This document shows, piece by piece, positions 47,182-58,788 of a stretch of DNA of 64,000 nucleotides; the stretch's first letter is position 1, and the number at the start of each line of letters is the position of its first letter. The DNA is from Gnetum montanum (lineage: Eukaryota; Streptophyta; Gnetopsida; Gnetales; Gnetaceae): the NCBI GenBank assembly GCA_015680685.1, contig MNCI01017655.1, positions 130,991 to 194,990 of the forward strand. Reading direction: 5' to 3'. Made by a program: the position numbers and the translations under genes. The notes below the pieces were generated by a model. It was not told where the DNA came from. It ran no database searches and saw nothing but the letters and a program-made list of their open reading frames with translations.

Positions 47182-49159
47182 TCATATGGGGCCCTCAGTT
47201 CTTTTTCAGTTTTTGTTTTACACATTTTTGTTTTACAACGTTTTTGTTTTTCACATTTTTGTTTTACAATTTCTTTAACTTTTCTAATTTTTGTTTTACA
47301 AATTTCTTTAACTTTTCTTGTTTTTGTTTTACAACATCGTTATATTTTTCTATCTTTTTGTGTGTGTGTGTGTGTGTGTCTTCCATCATGTAAATTCGTC
47401 ACCCAATAAGTGTTCGGGCCGATGGGATGAACTGTTTTTCATTAATTGCTAATGTTTGGTTTTTACCTTTAAGTTACATTGTTGATACTAAGGTATGTTC
47501 TTTTGATATGGCAGGCAATGAGATCACTTCATCCATCCATCCATCAAGTCTATGGTCTCCCTTGGCTTGGAAATGTACAGTTCCCTCTTAATAAGAACTT
47601 CAATGAACAGGTGACTGGGCATTTCTCAAACTAAGGAAGGACTCAAGGATTGCAAAGGGTGTGACTTCAAGGGAACTTGATGTTTTTGTGTTGGTCATTC
47701 ACTTGGGTGCTTGGATGTTTTCTTCTTGGGTTTTCTTGCCGTTCCGATGTTACCCAATAATCGGAAGCTGAGACAATAAAAATAAGAAGTCTTTACATGG
47801 TGTGGTCCCCACACATAAAAACACAAAACACAAAAAAAAAGAGAAGAAAAGAGAGAAACCAAAAGTGAGGATTCAAAGCACACCCCTTAGATGGAATAAA
47901 ATTTGGGCTGTCAGCACTGGTTATGGAACCAAAGTGTTCCCTCTAACTAAAGCCCTTCTCGCTTTCCATTCTCTCCTTTGTTTCGTCGGAATGGTGGTGG
48001 CTCTTCGCAGATGCATCCTTGTTATCCAAGTGTATGGTTTGACCAAATTCATTGATGTGAAGTCACTAGAAGTGGTTGGTTTGAGCCTGAGTTGGAATGA
48101 GATTCGCCAAGTCACATTAATCATCAAACACACAAGGGGCTGTACACCACCTTGTTCTTGGGATTCCATTCCACTTCTCTTCTTCCCATCCTCATATCCA
48201 TTGTTCATCTCATTACCGGTTGTATCATTAGTATATATTTTGGTTGATGCATTGTTTTCTTTTTGGTAAATTCTTACGGTTAAGACTTTAACTCTTGTTC
48301 CAAAGGACATTCCCAGAGCCTACGGACTCTTTGAATATGGGATTGTCAGGGCATTAAGGGCATGAGCCTGCTTTGGGGAGGACCCACTGACATTCCTATT
48401 TGGAACCTTAGTTAACTTCTTTTCCTTAACATTTTTGCAATTAATTAACATTTTTGTTCATTTCCATCATGACATCCCTTTTATCGATGCCATAGTTGTC
48501 CCTTTTTACCTATCGTTCCTATTCCTTTTCTTTCTCCATTCTAATGCTACCGAAGGTTCGCGATTAGTCATGGGGGTACGGGGCCTGATTTTTCGATTTT
48601 TATCCTAAGACCCGGATTTTTTCATTTTTCTTCCTAACCCCTACACCTTTGGTAGTCATCATCTACATTTTCCCAGATCCATATTAGCCATACCACAACT
48701 TAGCCAAGGAACCTAAACCGAAGCAAGGTATGATTTACTTAATGATTCAATTACCCTTGCTAATATATGATTGTGTTGTGTGTGCAGATGGCAATCATAC
48801 AACAATAGAATGGATCTGGCGTAAACACTTGAAATGGAGCCGCACTGAAGCAGCTATGCAAGGAGCAGGATCGATAATGAGCTTACGGATGGACAACGAA
48901 AGGCGCAATCTAGGCGTTGGCAGCAACAAGACACTTCTCTCTTCTTCTCTTCTATTCTCTCTCCTCTTTTCTCTCAGCTACCAAATGTGGCCTGATGTCA
49001 TAGTAATAAGGTATTCACCCTTGTTGTCATGAACACCAGTTTTGTCAAGTCTTGTAATAAAAATTGTTCACATGTCATCCCATTAGTTCCATTTCCCCTA
49101 ATAATCCCATACCTACATGATATCATTGTAAGGAACTCGAGGACGAGTTTTCATTCAGT
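47182..49159 (+). other. Non-coding internal region of C with remnant ORF2 acceptor
   Basis: It opens with repeated TTTTGTTTTACA units and a GT microsatellite (about 47359). Conserved blocks follow: GAGATCACTTCATCCATCC (about 47520), GCAAAGGGTGTGACTTCAAG (about 47655) and CTTTGGGGAGGACCCACTG (about 48372). A second G-run, TCATGGGGGTA, is at 48568-48579. TGTGTGCAG directly before ATGGCAATC (about 48789) matches the ORF2 acceptor context, but the following 250 bp do not resemble ORF2. The region ends with the conserved CTCGAGGACGAGTTTTCATT before the PPT. Confidence 0.6.
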
Positions 49160-49170
49160 CATGGGGGTAT
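49160..49170 (+). promoter_or_regulatory. Polypurine tract of C
   Basis: TCATGGGGGTA directly precedes the TGATGAG start of the 3' LTR. Confidence 0.88.
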
Positions 49171-50275
49171 GATGAGACGGGACATGCACTGTGCCACAAT
49201 ATCGCGTACACGATATCGCAGCCGCTGCGATATTGCATCCCATGCGATATAGCGTACGCGATATCGCATCTTCCCCTGCGATATCGCGTACGCGATATCG
49301 CGGTCTGCCGCCATATCTATAAATAAGAGGTGGCCCTCCCCTTATTTCCCAATCCTGGCTAGAAGTAGAGAAGCTTTGGCAGATTGATCACTCCAGAGTT
49401 AGAATTTTTCCCATGTGCCCGCAGTAGGAGTCCTAGAGTGAACGGCTCTTTATTCGAGCAGCTTGTAACCTGAACCCAAGTTGTGTACGGCAATAAAGAC
49501 GAACTTGATTGGATAAACCTTGCAGTACATGGTTTTATTGTTGTTTATTTACTGCTTTCCTAGTGCGCACAAGTACGACTTGATTACGAGCGTCTACGGA
49601 CGTGTACGGCTAGTCAAGGAATCGGCTGCTTGTCGCAACGCATGAGTACGACTTGATTACGAGCATTGGCTGCTTGGTAACCTAGTAGCATATTCTAGGA
49701 TTCTGTGCTTGGTAATCCCAGTGGTAGTCCAATGTGTACGGCTAGTCAAGGAATCGGCTACTCATTGCTAGGCTAGAACGTGTGATAAGTACGACTTAGT
49801 TACGAGCACCCACGGGTGTGTACGGCTAGCTAAGGAATTGGCTGCTTATCACACTTAAGCTAAATAGGCACCTTAGTATGACCACTTCGAGCACTTGCGT
49901 TACGTGTGGTGATCCCAGTAACGATTAGCATTTGGTAAGCCACCATTGCATAGTTCAAGGTGTGTCCGGTAAGTGGGAACGGATGCTGATGCTAGTTAAT
50001 TTAGACTTAGGACATTAGTTTTTGTTAGCTTAGTTTCTCAACCCTTTCCTCTAATAGCTTAGAAGATAAACCCAAAAAATACCAAAAAAATCACATACCT
50101 CAGACTTGCTTAACCATACACCGTGACACTTACAAGCAAGCCTGGGAAGACAACAAACGATTAACCCCAAGTGTTTCTTGTGGTGTTAAGGCATTTAGTC
50201 TGCGGAGTTCAACCAGATCGTGCGTACACGCTCGTATTTGTATGGTTGAGTGTAGGGGTACCTCGCCACTCATCA
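49171..50275 (+). repeat. 3' LTR of C
   Basis: The U3 box (49195-49305) holds three palindromic units. The last, 49278-49301, is a perfect 24-bp palindrome with the core GATATCGCGTACGCGATATC. TATAAAT is at 49318-49324. The remainder matches the 5' LTR, ending CACTCATCA. Confidence 0.93.
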
Positions 50276-50289
50276 CTGAGCTAACCACT

Positions 50290-51150
50290 TGATGAGTGGA
50301 GGAGTAGTTCATATGCCTAACAATACAAATTACAAGCATTCACATATGACCTTATTGTAATTCAGAAATTAGACTAGTATGGTACCTAAATAACTAAACA
50401 TGATTGTGGATCACTATCTTTCTAATTACACTTGTGTTGGCCTTATTTCCTATGGTTTAGTATAATTGAGGTATATGATCTTGATGTTGTTTTGGCCATA
50501 ATGAAAATATTATTGAAATTTTAAAAATACATCTAACTTAAGGTAAGTATAATTAGTAAATTTAATAGAGCCTATGAAATAAGCATTTTTCCTAGCTTAT
50601 TGTACTTATCTTTAACTTACATTAATGTTGCTAGGTTACCAAGCGTCCACTCTTGGGTGTACTAAGTGACATACTATAGTGATTATGAAACATTAATATT
50701 TTATGCTTCAATTTGGTTGTACTAGTTTTGTGTATCTAACATGCATGGAAAACATAAATTACTAGTATAAGTATGAATTAAAGTAATCATTAAGCTAAGT
50801 TGCATTAAAAATAAATAACATTAAAAGTAAATCTAAACTAAGTTAAAGTACTAAAATGGAATGGAATAATTTGAATCTTTATTGTTGATCATGAAATGTG
50901 TCTAGGTACAAGGCACTCAAATAAACACTCTAAACAATTACTACAAACCATGTTATAGGCACTCAATAACTATTCTAAGTGTTATGAGAAAAACCATAAG
51001 AACTTCACTATAAATGTTGATCAAATGACGCCATAAATACAATTGGTGGTGCATTTATATAGGCATTTATTGCCACTATGTTAATTCTAATGTGTCAACA
51101 CAAAATATCCTACATTAACACTAAGTTATCAACTATTTCACTATTCATCA
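50290..51150 (-). repeat. 3' LTR of K
   Basis: In element orientation it begins TGATGAATAGTG after the PPT-like CAATTGTGGGAGTA (51151-51164). The U3 box has GTTGATAACTTAGTGTTAA and GTTGACACATTAGAATTAAC words. TATAAAT is at 51053-51059. It ends CCACTCATCA at 50290. Confidence 0.82.
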
Positions 51151-51367
51151 TACTCCCACAATTGACTAAAAATTTGTCTCGAGTTAACAACATTGGAACA
51201 GAGTTTGTTTACAAAATATGGGAGTTGACTCAACTAAATAACTAGTTAGAGTGCTGCATTATAGAATTTGTTTTAAGTGCTTAACATTTTTATAAAACAA
51301 AAAAACTTGGAGATATTATCCTTTTACAATTTGTGTAGAAATTACATAAAGTGCTAAGGCCTATGCC

Positions 51368-54128
51368 TTAAGTTGTGCTTGGTGGCAATAGCTCCTACAG
51401 TGGCTTTTATACCTTGAGGGTTCTTGTGGCTATTGTCCTACTATTGCTTTCATGCTTTTTAATTTAAATATTTTGATCAATGTCCTCATCTTCTCCACCT
51501 TCATCCTGGGATTAGAATTGTCTAAGCAAGTTCATCTAGATGTAGTGTTGATAGCACTTCCCAAGAACATAATAGAGTTGAAAACATTTCATGAACATTG
51601 ATAAACCATGAAAAAATTTATTTTATTCAATGTTGAATACATTTACTATGCCTTTAAGCTCTTGATCATTAAGAATTCTCTTAACTAAGCCCTCTACAAC
51701 ATCTCTCTAATATGTAATTTTGGCCTTAAGAACTTCAAGATTCATGGTTGCAATTTGTAGTCTTTAGTGTGGCTTGTGGTGAATCTTGTATTTCTTCTCA
51801 TACAACAAGTATGAGTTGACCACTTGTTTTTTCAACTCTATGCAAGGTCAGTTGGTAGTTAACATTATAAGGTTGGCATAGCCTAGGTTGGCGAGCTTCA
51901 TGTATTCTATCATCTTTTCAATTGGTAGCCTTTTCATTATGATCTCAGCCTAATTATAGGTATTTAGATCATCAAAGATGGGTTTTCATGTGTTACCTTG
52001 GAGCTAATGAAGGGATTGGTTGACTTTTGTCTTTATCAATAAAATTTCTTTTTCATTAATTTTGATCTTCATGTTCATCTATTTCCTATAATGATTTTTA
52101 ATCTTTTCATATTTCAAGGCTTCATTCTTCTAGGTGATGATCTCAATGACTACTTTTTTCTTGATGGTCCTAACTTCCTCCATGGAGAGATTATGATTTT
52201 CAACTACCAACTTACATGCATCCACATTAACTTTTGCTATCTACTACTAGAGGTTCTTAAGACATCCTTTTATCTATTCCTTTTTCTTTTTCACCTTAAA
52301 CAACCTTAGGTTTTTTTTAGCTAACTTTCAATTCTCCTTGCACACTATGTCAAGATCATTGTTTGATCTAGTTAACATTACTTCTATCAAGAATACATTC
52401 TATGTGATGTTTTTCTTCTCCTTATTTACTTACTACTACTTAACCTTTAATTACTCAAAGGCTTCAGCACTTGTAAGGCTAGGTTGGTAGATGGTAGGGT
52501 CTAATAATTAAGCATAGAGTCATGTGACTCATCTCTTACATGTTGGTTTATCAACTTTGCCTCATGAATTTGAGTTTTAGTAGGTTGCAATGATGTCTTT
52601 AGGGATGTTGAAAACTTCTGGAATTGATGTTCTAGCTTCCACTAGTCTCTTCAACATTTCTTCATGTTGGCTCGTACTCATTCTTTATCCAACATACCTT
52701 GAGCTAATCCTTGTAGATATTTGAATGTTTACAATTGCAGAAAATTCTAAAATTGGTGGTGTAGGAACTTTCAATGCTTCACTAATTCAATTGGCTACTA
52801 CTTCAATGGTTGTTCTTTGCTCCTTGTGTGTCATTATCATCATTGTGACTTCATTCCCCTTTTATAGCCTAACTAAGAAAGTTGCAACATTACCTAAGAT
52901 TTTTTGTAACCATTTTATAGGGAAGGATACTATAAATTCTCCCATGATAAGGTTCACTAGGATGGTGGATTGTCTCCATTGTGGATTGAAAAGGTTAGAG
53001 AAATTATCTTGCTACCAACTAACTATTCATGTCACTTCATCAAGATGGCTCATGAGAGGATCATAGTTTTTCAATTCTTTAATAGGTTCTTCTTGTGATG
53101 TTCCTACTTCATTGATTCTAATTCTAACATATGATGCTTTTGCTACTACTCCTATGTCAAATGGTGGAGGTGTAACCTCCTCTTAAAGCTTATGTTGTGA
53201 CTTCTTCTTCATCAATTATTATCATGATGTTGTTGTGGCCCTTTATAGAACATCATTAGAATAATGAGCAATTCCTTCCATTTTATATAATTTTCAAATA
53301 ATACATGGAAAGAGATGTTTCTTTTTATCTTCTTTATTTTCCATAAAAATTTTTTCAATCTCCAAGAAAATGAGGTGTGGTAGGTTGATTGAGAATTTTC
53401 AATTGAGTGCCATCTAGGCCCTAGCAAAAAAGGATGTAAGTATGTTGGATCATACCATAGGATTCAATTCGTATGCAATAATTTTAAAGTATATTGTTTA
53501 TACCTAAGTTTTTGCTACATATTTCTTCTAATTAACTACATAAGACCTTTTCATCTATTCTTTATTTACTTTCATATCAGATTAAGTTGACACTTCTACA
53601 ACTTTAGTTTTCATGTTCAAGATCTCTAGGGCATCAACAATGACTTCAACCAATAGGAGATGGGGATGTCCTTGATCTTGACTATCATATCTCCCTAATA
53701 GTTATTCCAGAAGATCTATATCTCTTCTAGGTATCATTTTGCATTAGTTGAAATGGTGGATCATAATGGAGATGCATACAATTAGTCTTAGATCTATTAG
53801 GATGCAAACTCTAATAAGGGTCTAAAACTTGGATATTAAAGAATAGAACTTTGAATTTCATTGATACAAATCTTCTCTAGGAAAGCTTTTGTAAAAGTCA
53901 CTTTAAGGTTGGGCCTTGGTCTTGGTGTTCTATCTTACCTAGATTACTTAACTCTACAGTGGATATCTACTTAACAAAGTCCACTTTCCATTCTTTCTTT
54001 GCATGTCTTATTGCATATGTTCCCTCATGTTCCTATGGCTATTCGCATTCACTTCCTTATCCATCTTATGGAATTTTTTTTCTTATGTTGAGATGTACCA
54101 CATGCCTCTAGAATGTCTTAGGCAGCAT
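51368..54128 (-). pseudogene. ORF2 remnant (K)
   Basis: The start ATGCTGCCTAAG (54128) follows TGTGATTGTAG, matching the acceptor-like context in E and F. The length, position before the PPT and Lys/Glu/Leu-rich translation agree with ORF2 of E and B. It has many stops and frameshifts. The tail near 51370 aligns with the ORF2 tail of E. Plus-strand open stretches within it, such as 52725-53066, are shadows. Confidence 0.6.
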
Positions 54129-54549
54129 CTACAATCACATTAATTATTACTTGTTAATTTTTCAAATGATTTTATATGAGTTTGATTCTTTGTTGGTCTT
54201 AGTATTAGTCTAATTTTGGAAAATCCTAGCATTAACATCCTTAAATGATTATAGTATAAAATCTTGGAGGCTTTAAGTTAGGTAAATTATCTTAATTTTA
54301 TAGTATTCTAATTAATTGTTAATGCTAACTATCTTGAATGTTCAAAACTTGGAGGTTTTAAAAGATTTTAAATCATATATTAGATGCCTCCACAATGTAG
54401 AGCTCAACTTTGGGAGCTCACAAGTTTTTGAATGAACAAGATTGGAGGTTTGAATTGCTAGATATAGTAGTTGGAAGGTTTTGGCTCTTAGAGACAGCAA
54501 AAACTCCTATTGCATGAAGTGAAAATAATGAAAAATTTCACTAATGATC

Positions 54550-54610
54550 AACGTGTATATATAGGGGTTATATACCATGTCAACAAAGGTTACTAAATCA
54601 ACATTGCACC
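54550..54610 (-). promoter_or_regulatory. Internal promoter-like box (K)
   Basis: The minus strand has a TATATATA box (about 54555) preceded by GTTGATTTAGTAAC and TTGTTGACATGG, the words that build the U3 box of K. Confidence 0.45.
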
Positions 54611-54639
54611 ATTGACGAGGGCTAAAGTCAGAAATTTTC

Positions 54640-55307
54640 TTTTAATTTTGTGATGCTTAATTTTCTTTGGATTTTTTAAGATCAAATTAGAGTCATATGA
54701 AGTATCATAAGCTATGAATACATTTAGATGTTTATGTAAGGTTGGAATGATGAATTAACATGATTAGAAGCTTGAAACATATTAGAAATTAGGAATTTCC
54801 GATCTTAAGTTCAATAAGAAAGTAAAAAGAATTGGATATATGGTTATGCATTATGATGAAGATAATAACACTTTGATATTTTGGAATTATGAAGTGAGTC
54901 CATGAGCTAGATTGTTGAGAGTCGAACTAGTAGATCCTTCCTATAGTAGGCTCTTACCTATAACATCCTTGTATGACAATTTCATAAGGTGTTCATGGAC
55001 ATTAAGAAAATTAAATGATAGTCAAATCACTATTCCAACATCCACACAACTATTATCATTAGAATCCTACACTATACTAAGCAAAACCATCAATTGATAA
55101 TTTTAGGTAGCAATAAGGTGTAACAAATATAGAAGGGATTGTAGAGGTAGGGATGTAGTGTACCCTACCATGTTCATAGTGGATCCTTATGTTGAGAATG
55201 GTTAATATAACTAACAAGAATATCTGTTAAGATTCCAAAACAAGATCATACCTCTTCTAATAACATTGCATTATGTCATCTTAGGCATACCATCATGAGA
55301 TCAATCA
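54640..55307 (-). other. Conserved non-coding region (K, partial)
   Basis: It contains a decayed AGCCTACTATAGGAAGGATC block (about 54935) and a CTCTACAATCCCTTC block (about 55135), both corresponding to E and B. No gene. Confidence 0.5.
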
Positions 55308-56183
55308 TGATGAGTCATGTCTTGGTAGGGCTTTGATATCAAATATATTCAATATTGAAGCCACATTATTGGGTATTCGATATTGGGGCACAACCTCTAA
55401 TGTCAGGGATCCAATATCACCCCTTCCATGCTAGCCTATAAATACAACACTTGGGTGCATAGTTTGGATAGATTTCAATAGATTTTATAATATACATAGA
55501 GAAGTTTTGTTAGTTTCTAGTGCATGCCAACAGTGTGATGTTAAGTGATTGTATGACATTCTTATTCAAGTGTAACGTACTTGGACACATTACATGCTCG
55601 GCAATAAAGATTGAGATTACTTCCATCATTGTAGCATCCACTTAGCTTTATTATTATTAATTACTTAAATGCTTACCATTTTCCTTAGTTAACATTTATC
55701 ATTTATTACTCTTTATTGTTTTTGTCATTAAATGGAATGAGTACGACTAATTGCGAGCACTTAAGTTAATTACTTGGTAACCTAATTGTGTTATTGTTTG
55801 GTACACCTAGTACTGGGATACTTGGTAATCCTAGTGGTAGTTGCACAAAGTCCAAGATGTGTATAGAAGGTTAGGGATGGATACCCATTGCTCATAGGCT
55901 AGTATAGACTTTACTTTCCATTATTAATTAGTTTAAATAATTAATTTCTTTATTGTTGTTAGGAGTAGCATAAGGCCAAAACAACATCAAGAATCATATG
56001 CCTCAGTTTGGACTAAACCATACATGACAAAATTACCACTAGTCCAAGTGGGAAGACAATGAACTATGATCAAGACATAATGATCTAGATGCCACAACTG
56101 GTCCCATTCATGGAATTTAACTAGATCATGTGTGAACACTTGTGATTCGTATGGTTGAGCACAGGGGTACTTACCACTCATCA
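55308..56183 (+). repeat. 5' LTR of B
   Basis: The U3 box carries TTTGATATCAAA (55332-55343) and TTCAATATTGAA (55348-55359), both perfect 12-bp palindromes, and further GATATTGGGG/CCAATATC words. TATAAAT is at 55437-55443. It ends CACTCATCA before the PBS. Confidence 0.9.
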
Positions 56184-56184
56184 T

Positions 56185-56202
56185 TGGTGCTGTTGTTGGG
56201 GA
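56185..56202 (+). promoter_or_regulatory. tRNA-Asp primer-binding site of B
   Basis: TGGTGCTGTTGTTGGGGA, a C-to-T decayed version of the site in C. Confidence 0.82.
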
Positions 56203-56307
56203 TTGTGCTAGTTATTAAGATTAGTTATATTATACACGATCATTGTAAATGCATTAAAAAATTATCTTTCAAAAATATTAAGTCACACACATCATTAACC
56301 AATAATA

Positions 56308-58720
56308 ATGTCTCTTTCACATGGAAGTGATAATGCATTGTATGAAGAGAACATTCATTGAAGAACTAATGAGATATATATTGAAGAAAATTGGAGTGAA
56401 CAACCTCATGTAGGATTTCATATGTTCATAACCATCCTAATTACACTCAAGGACTACAGTCACCTAAGGTAAACAATCCTTGAGGAGATGAAGTAATTCC
56501 TAGACCAGGGGAGGGCTCAAGGCCTAGGACCTCCTCAAAACCTAGAAAAGATAAATCAAAGGACCAAAGGGAGAACTATAGAAGCCATGGTAACTCTCCC
56601 AATTCCTCATCTTTCTCTTCCTCTTCAATGTCTAGTTATAATGAAGATGAACGTAGGTATAGAGATAAAGCTCCACAATGGGGTTGAAATAAGGATAGAA
56701 CCCAACACCAAGGGAAAAATCAATGACATCAAAATGAACATAAGGCAAGATCATCACAATTAGACAAATAGAAATAGAAATTTACACCATAGCATGTATA
56801 ATGTGGGTGAATCCTTGTTGGCCACTAAGAGCATGACATAGATCACAGAGGTAGTTAAAATACCCCATAGGCATCACAAGGAAAGTCACATCAAAAGGCT
56901 TGATATAAATAACATTCCTAAATTTGCAAGAGTCTATAATTCTAATCCATAACATCATTTACAAGCCTTCTATGATGCCTACATCTTACAAAACATTGAA
57001 AGTAGGTGGCAAAAGCTTAAGCTCTTTCCTAGGATACTAATAGATAAAGTCAAAGTGTTGTATAGATCATTGAAACCAAATTCAATCCATCGGTGGTTCA
57101 CAATGTTGGAACTCTTCAATGAGAAATACCAAACTAATGCAAGGGTGTCCAAACTAAGGAAATGAATCCAAGGATGGAAATAGAAAAAACATGACCCTTG
57201 GATATGGCCCTAGATAGATACTATCCTCTACTGTATAGATGTCTAGGCAATGGTTTCTCTTAGGAAGAGCAACTTTTCCACATCATAGATGGGATTCATA
57301 GTCAAATAAGAGAGACCCTTGGGAGGTATGCTCAAGGTCAATTATACAAACTAAGAACCCATCAGATCCAAAGGCTGATCAAGCATGTGGCAAAAGAAGA
57401 AGAAGAACTATGTAAATAAGAAAATGTTGAGGACTATCACTAGGATCCAACTTTTCAAAATAAGAGGATTCATCTCTATGATAAGAAAAAAAGAAGCAAT
57501 TCTCAATTATGTGATTTCACAACAAACCTTGCCAATGCAATAGTCTATTGCTAAACTTTAGGCAAGGCTATATAAGATTTCGAAATGGATAAACAAGAAA
57601 GTTACAACATGCATAAAAACCATAGAGGAGAGAGTAACGTAAAACAAATCAAGTGACCACAAGAAAAGGAGGAAAAGGGACCAAAGATAGGTAAGAACAC
57701 TAATTAGAAAAAAGGGGAAATGGTTGTAGAAGAGTATGCTATAGGCTCAACCACCAAAGAAGATGATGGATGTGACTTTTATATATATGATCATCCACAG
57801 GGCTATTTCCCAGTCATGTTACATCTACATGAGTATAGAAGTTTGTATAGAAGAAAATGCCTAGGAAATTACCTTTCTCATAAGGTAATTATAAACAGTC
57901 CTATAATCAATCGTACTATCCTAGTGGGACTTCTTATCAACCTCAAAACTACTATCAACCACGGTGGCAAAACCCATAGTCATGGAAAAGACCATCATCA
58001 AACTAGCACTACCCTTATTGTCAACCAAACCTATCTGGATACTACATTCAACAACCTATTTCACCAATTAGTTCTACTTCCTCTACATCAAATCACTACT
58101 ACTACTCTCCTGAATATCATCATCCTACAACATCTTCTATGAGGTCACCACCTTACACCTTTTAGCCTTCATCATATCCTCAATATTCTCATACTCCCCT
58201 CCATGACATGTCATAGCCAATAACATAGGAAGGTTCAAAACCACAACATCAATGAAAGAATGTCACTTATGTTGTTAACATACACAGAAATGATAATGCT
58301 AGTATATCTCCACCACAATCTCAAAAATGCCCTTTCTTTAGGATGGTTCCCATGCATAAGCATAACACTCATGGACCTACTAACTCATCCAAACTAGCAC
58401 AATGCCAATCAAGTGCAACATCCTTCCTTTCACAACCTATGTCCTCCAATCCTACATAAAGGCCAACATCCATCATTACTCCAACACCTAATAAAAATGA
58501 TGAATCTAGCACTATTGAGAGACAAAAGGATCCATGCATCACTAATCATGATAAAGGATGCAATCATAGGCCAAAAATCTACAAAGTTAGCACAACCCTT
58601 ATTCTAACCCATTGTACTTTTCAAAACCAAGTGTGTGAATAGAAACCTACCTACATAGCTACCACTAAATAAGAAGACACCTAGTGGCTTGAAAATGAAG
58701 ATTTAATGTTGTTTCCATAA
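56308..58720 (+). pseudogene. gag (B), lacking protease
   Basis: It starts MSLSHGSDNALYEEN. The capsid-like domain is readable at about 56880-57240 (HLQAFYDAYILQNIESRWQ, LYRSLKPNSIHRWFTMLELF). The knuckle is degraded to CDFYIYDHPQGYF near 57775. The C-terminal Pro/Gln/Tyr-rich part is frame-shifted and ends before the G-rich tract at 58774-58788. No retropepsin. Stops occur throughout. Confidence 0.75.
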
Positions 58721-58773
58721 ATGCATGGAGCCTGCTTGTCCACATATTAATTCTTATCATTGTCAGAAGCTTA

Positions 58774-58788
58774 GTTGTGGGGGGGATG
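58774..58788 (+). promoter_or_regulatory. G-rich polypurine-like tract after gag (B)
   Basis: GTTGTGGGGGGGATG, in the same position as in C and F. Confidence 0.5.

Larger units (their letters stand above)
42648..50275 (+). mobile_element. C: young, complete, pol-less LTR element, TSD CTGAG
   Basis: 7628 bp with LTRs of 1043 and 1105 bp, inverted termini TGATGAG/CTCATCA and a perfect 5-bp TSD CTGAG (42643-42647, 50276-50280). It has an intact PBS, an intact Gag-protease ORF and a PPT. RT, RNase H and integrase are absent, as are the internal promoter and most or all of ORF2. By eye I count about 36 mismatches over roughly 960 bp between the LTRs outside the palindromic box, mostly transitions, many at CpG sites. 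Mobilisation in trans is implied. Confidence 0.95.
50290..55307 (-). mobile_element. K: decayed LTR element, split by B
   Basis: On the minus strand: 3' LTR, PPT, ORF2, internal promoter and part of the conserved non-coding region, then interrupted at 55308 by B. Its gag, PBS and 5' LTR would lie beyond the right edge. C lies immediately beside its LTR end. Confidence 0.8.

Noticed and set aside
47359-47380. GT dinucleotide run
   Set aside because: Ordinary microsatellite; noted only as part of the internal region of C.
47802-48269. 155-codon open frame in C with hydrophobic stretches, a possible env-like membrane protein
   Set aside because: The aligned region in E and B is open, if at all, in other frames and has stops; conservation there looks nucleotide-level. 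Not called as a gene.
49278-49301. 24-bp palindrome as a telomere-, origin- or restriction-type prokaryotic site, or a transposon terminal repeat
   Set aside because: It lies inside an LTR between terminus and TATA, recurs in other LTRs at the same place, and the context is a plant genome.
52725-53066. 113-codon plus-strand open frame with hydrophobic segments
   Set aside because: Antisense to the ORF2 remnant of K; no support from other copies.
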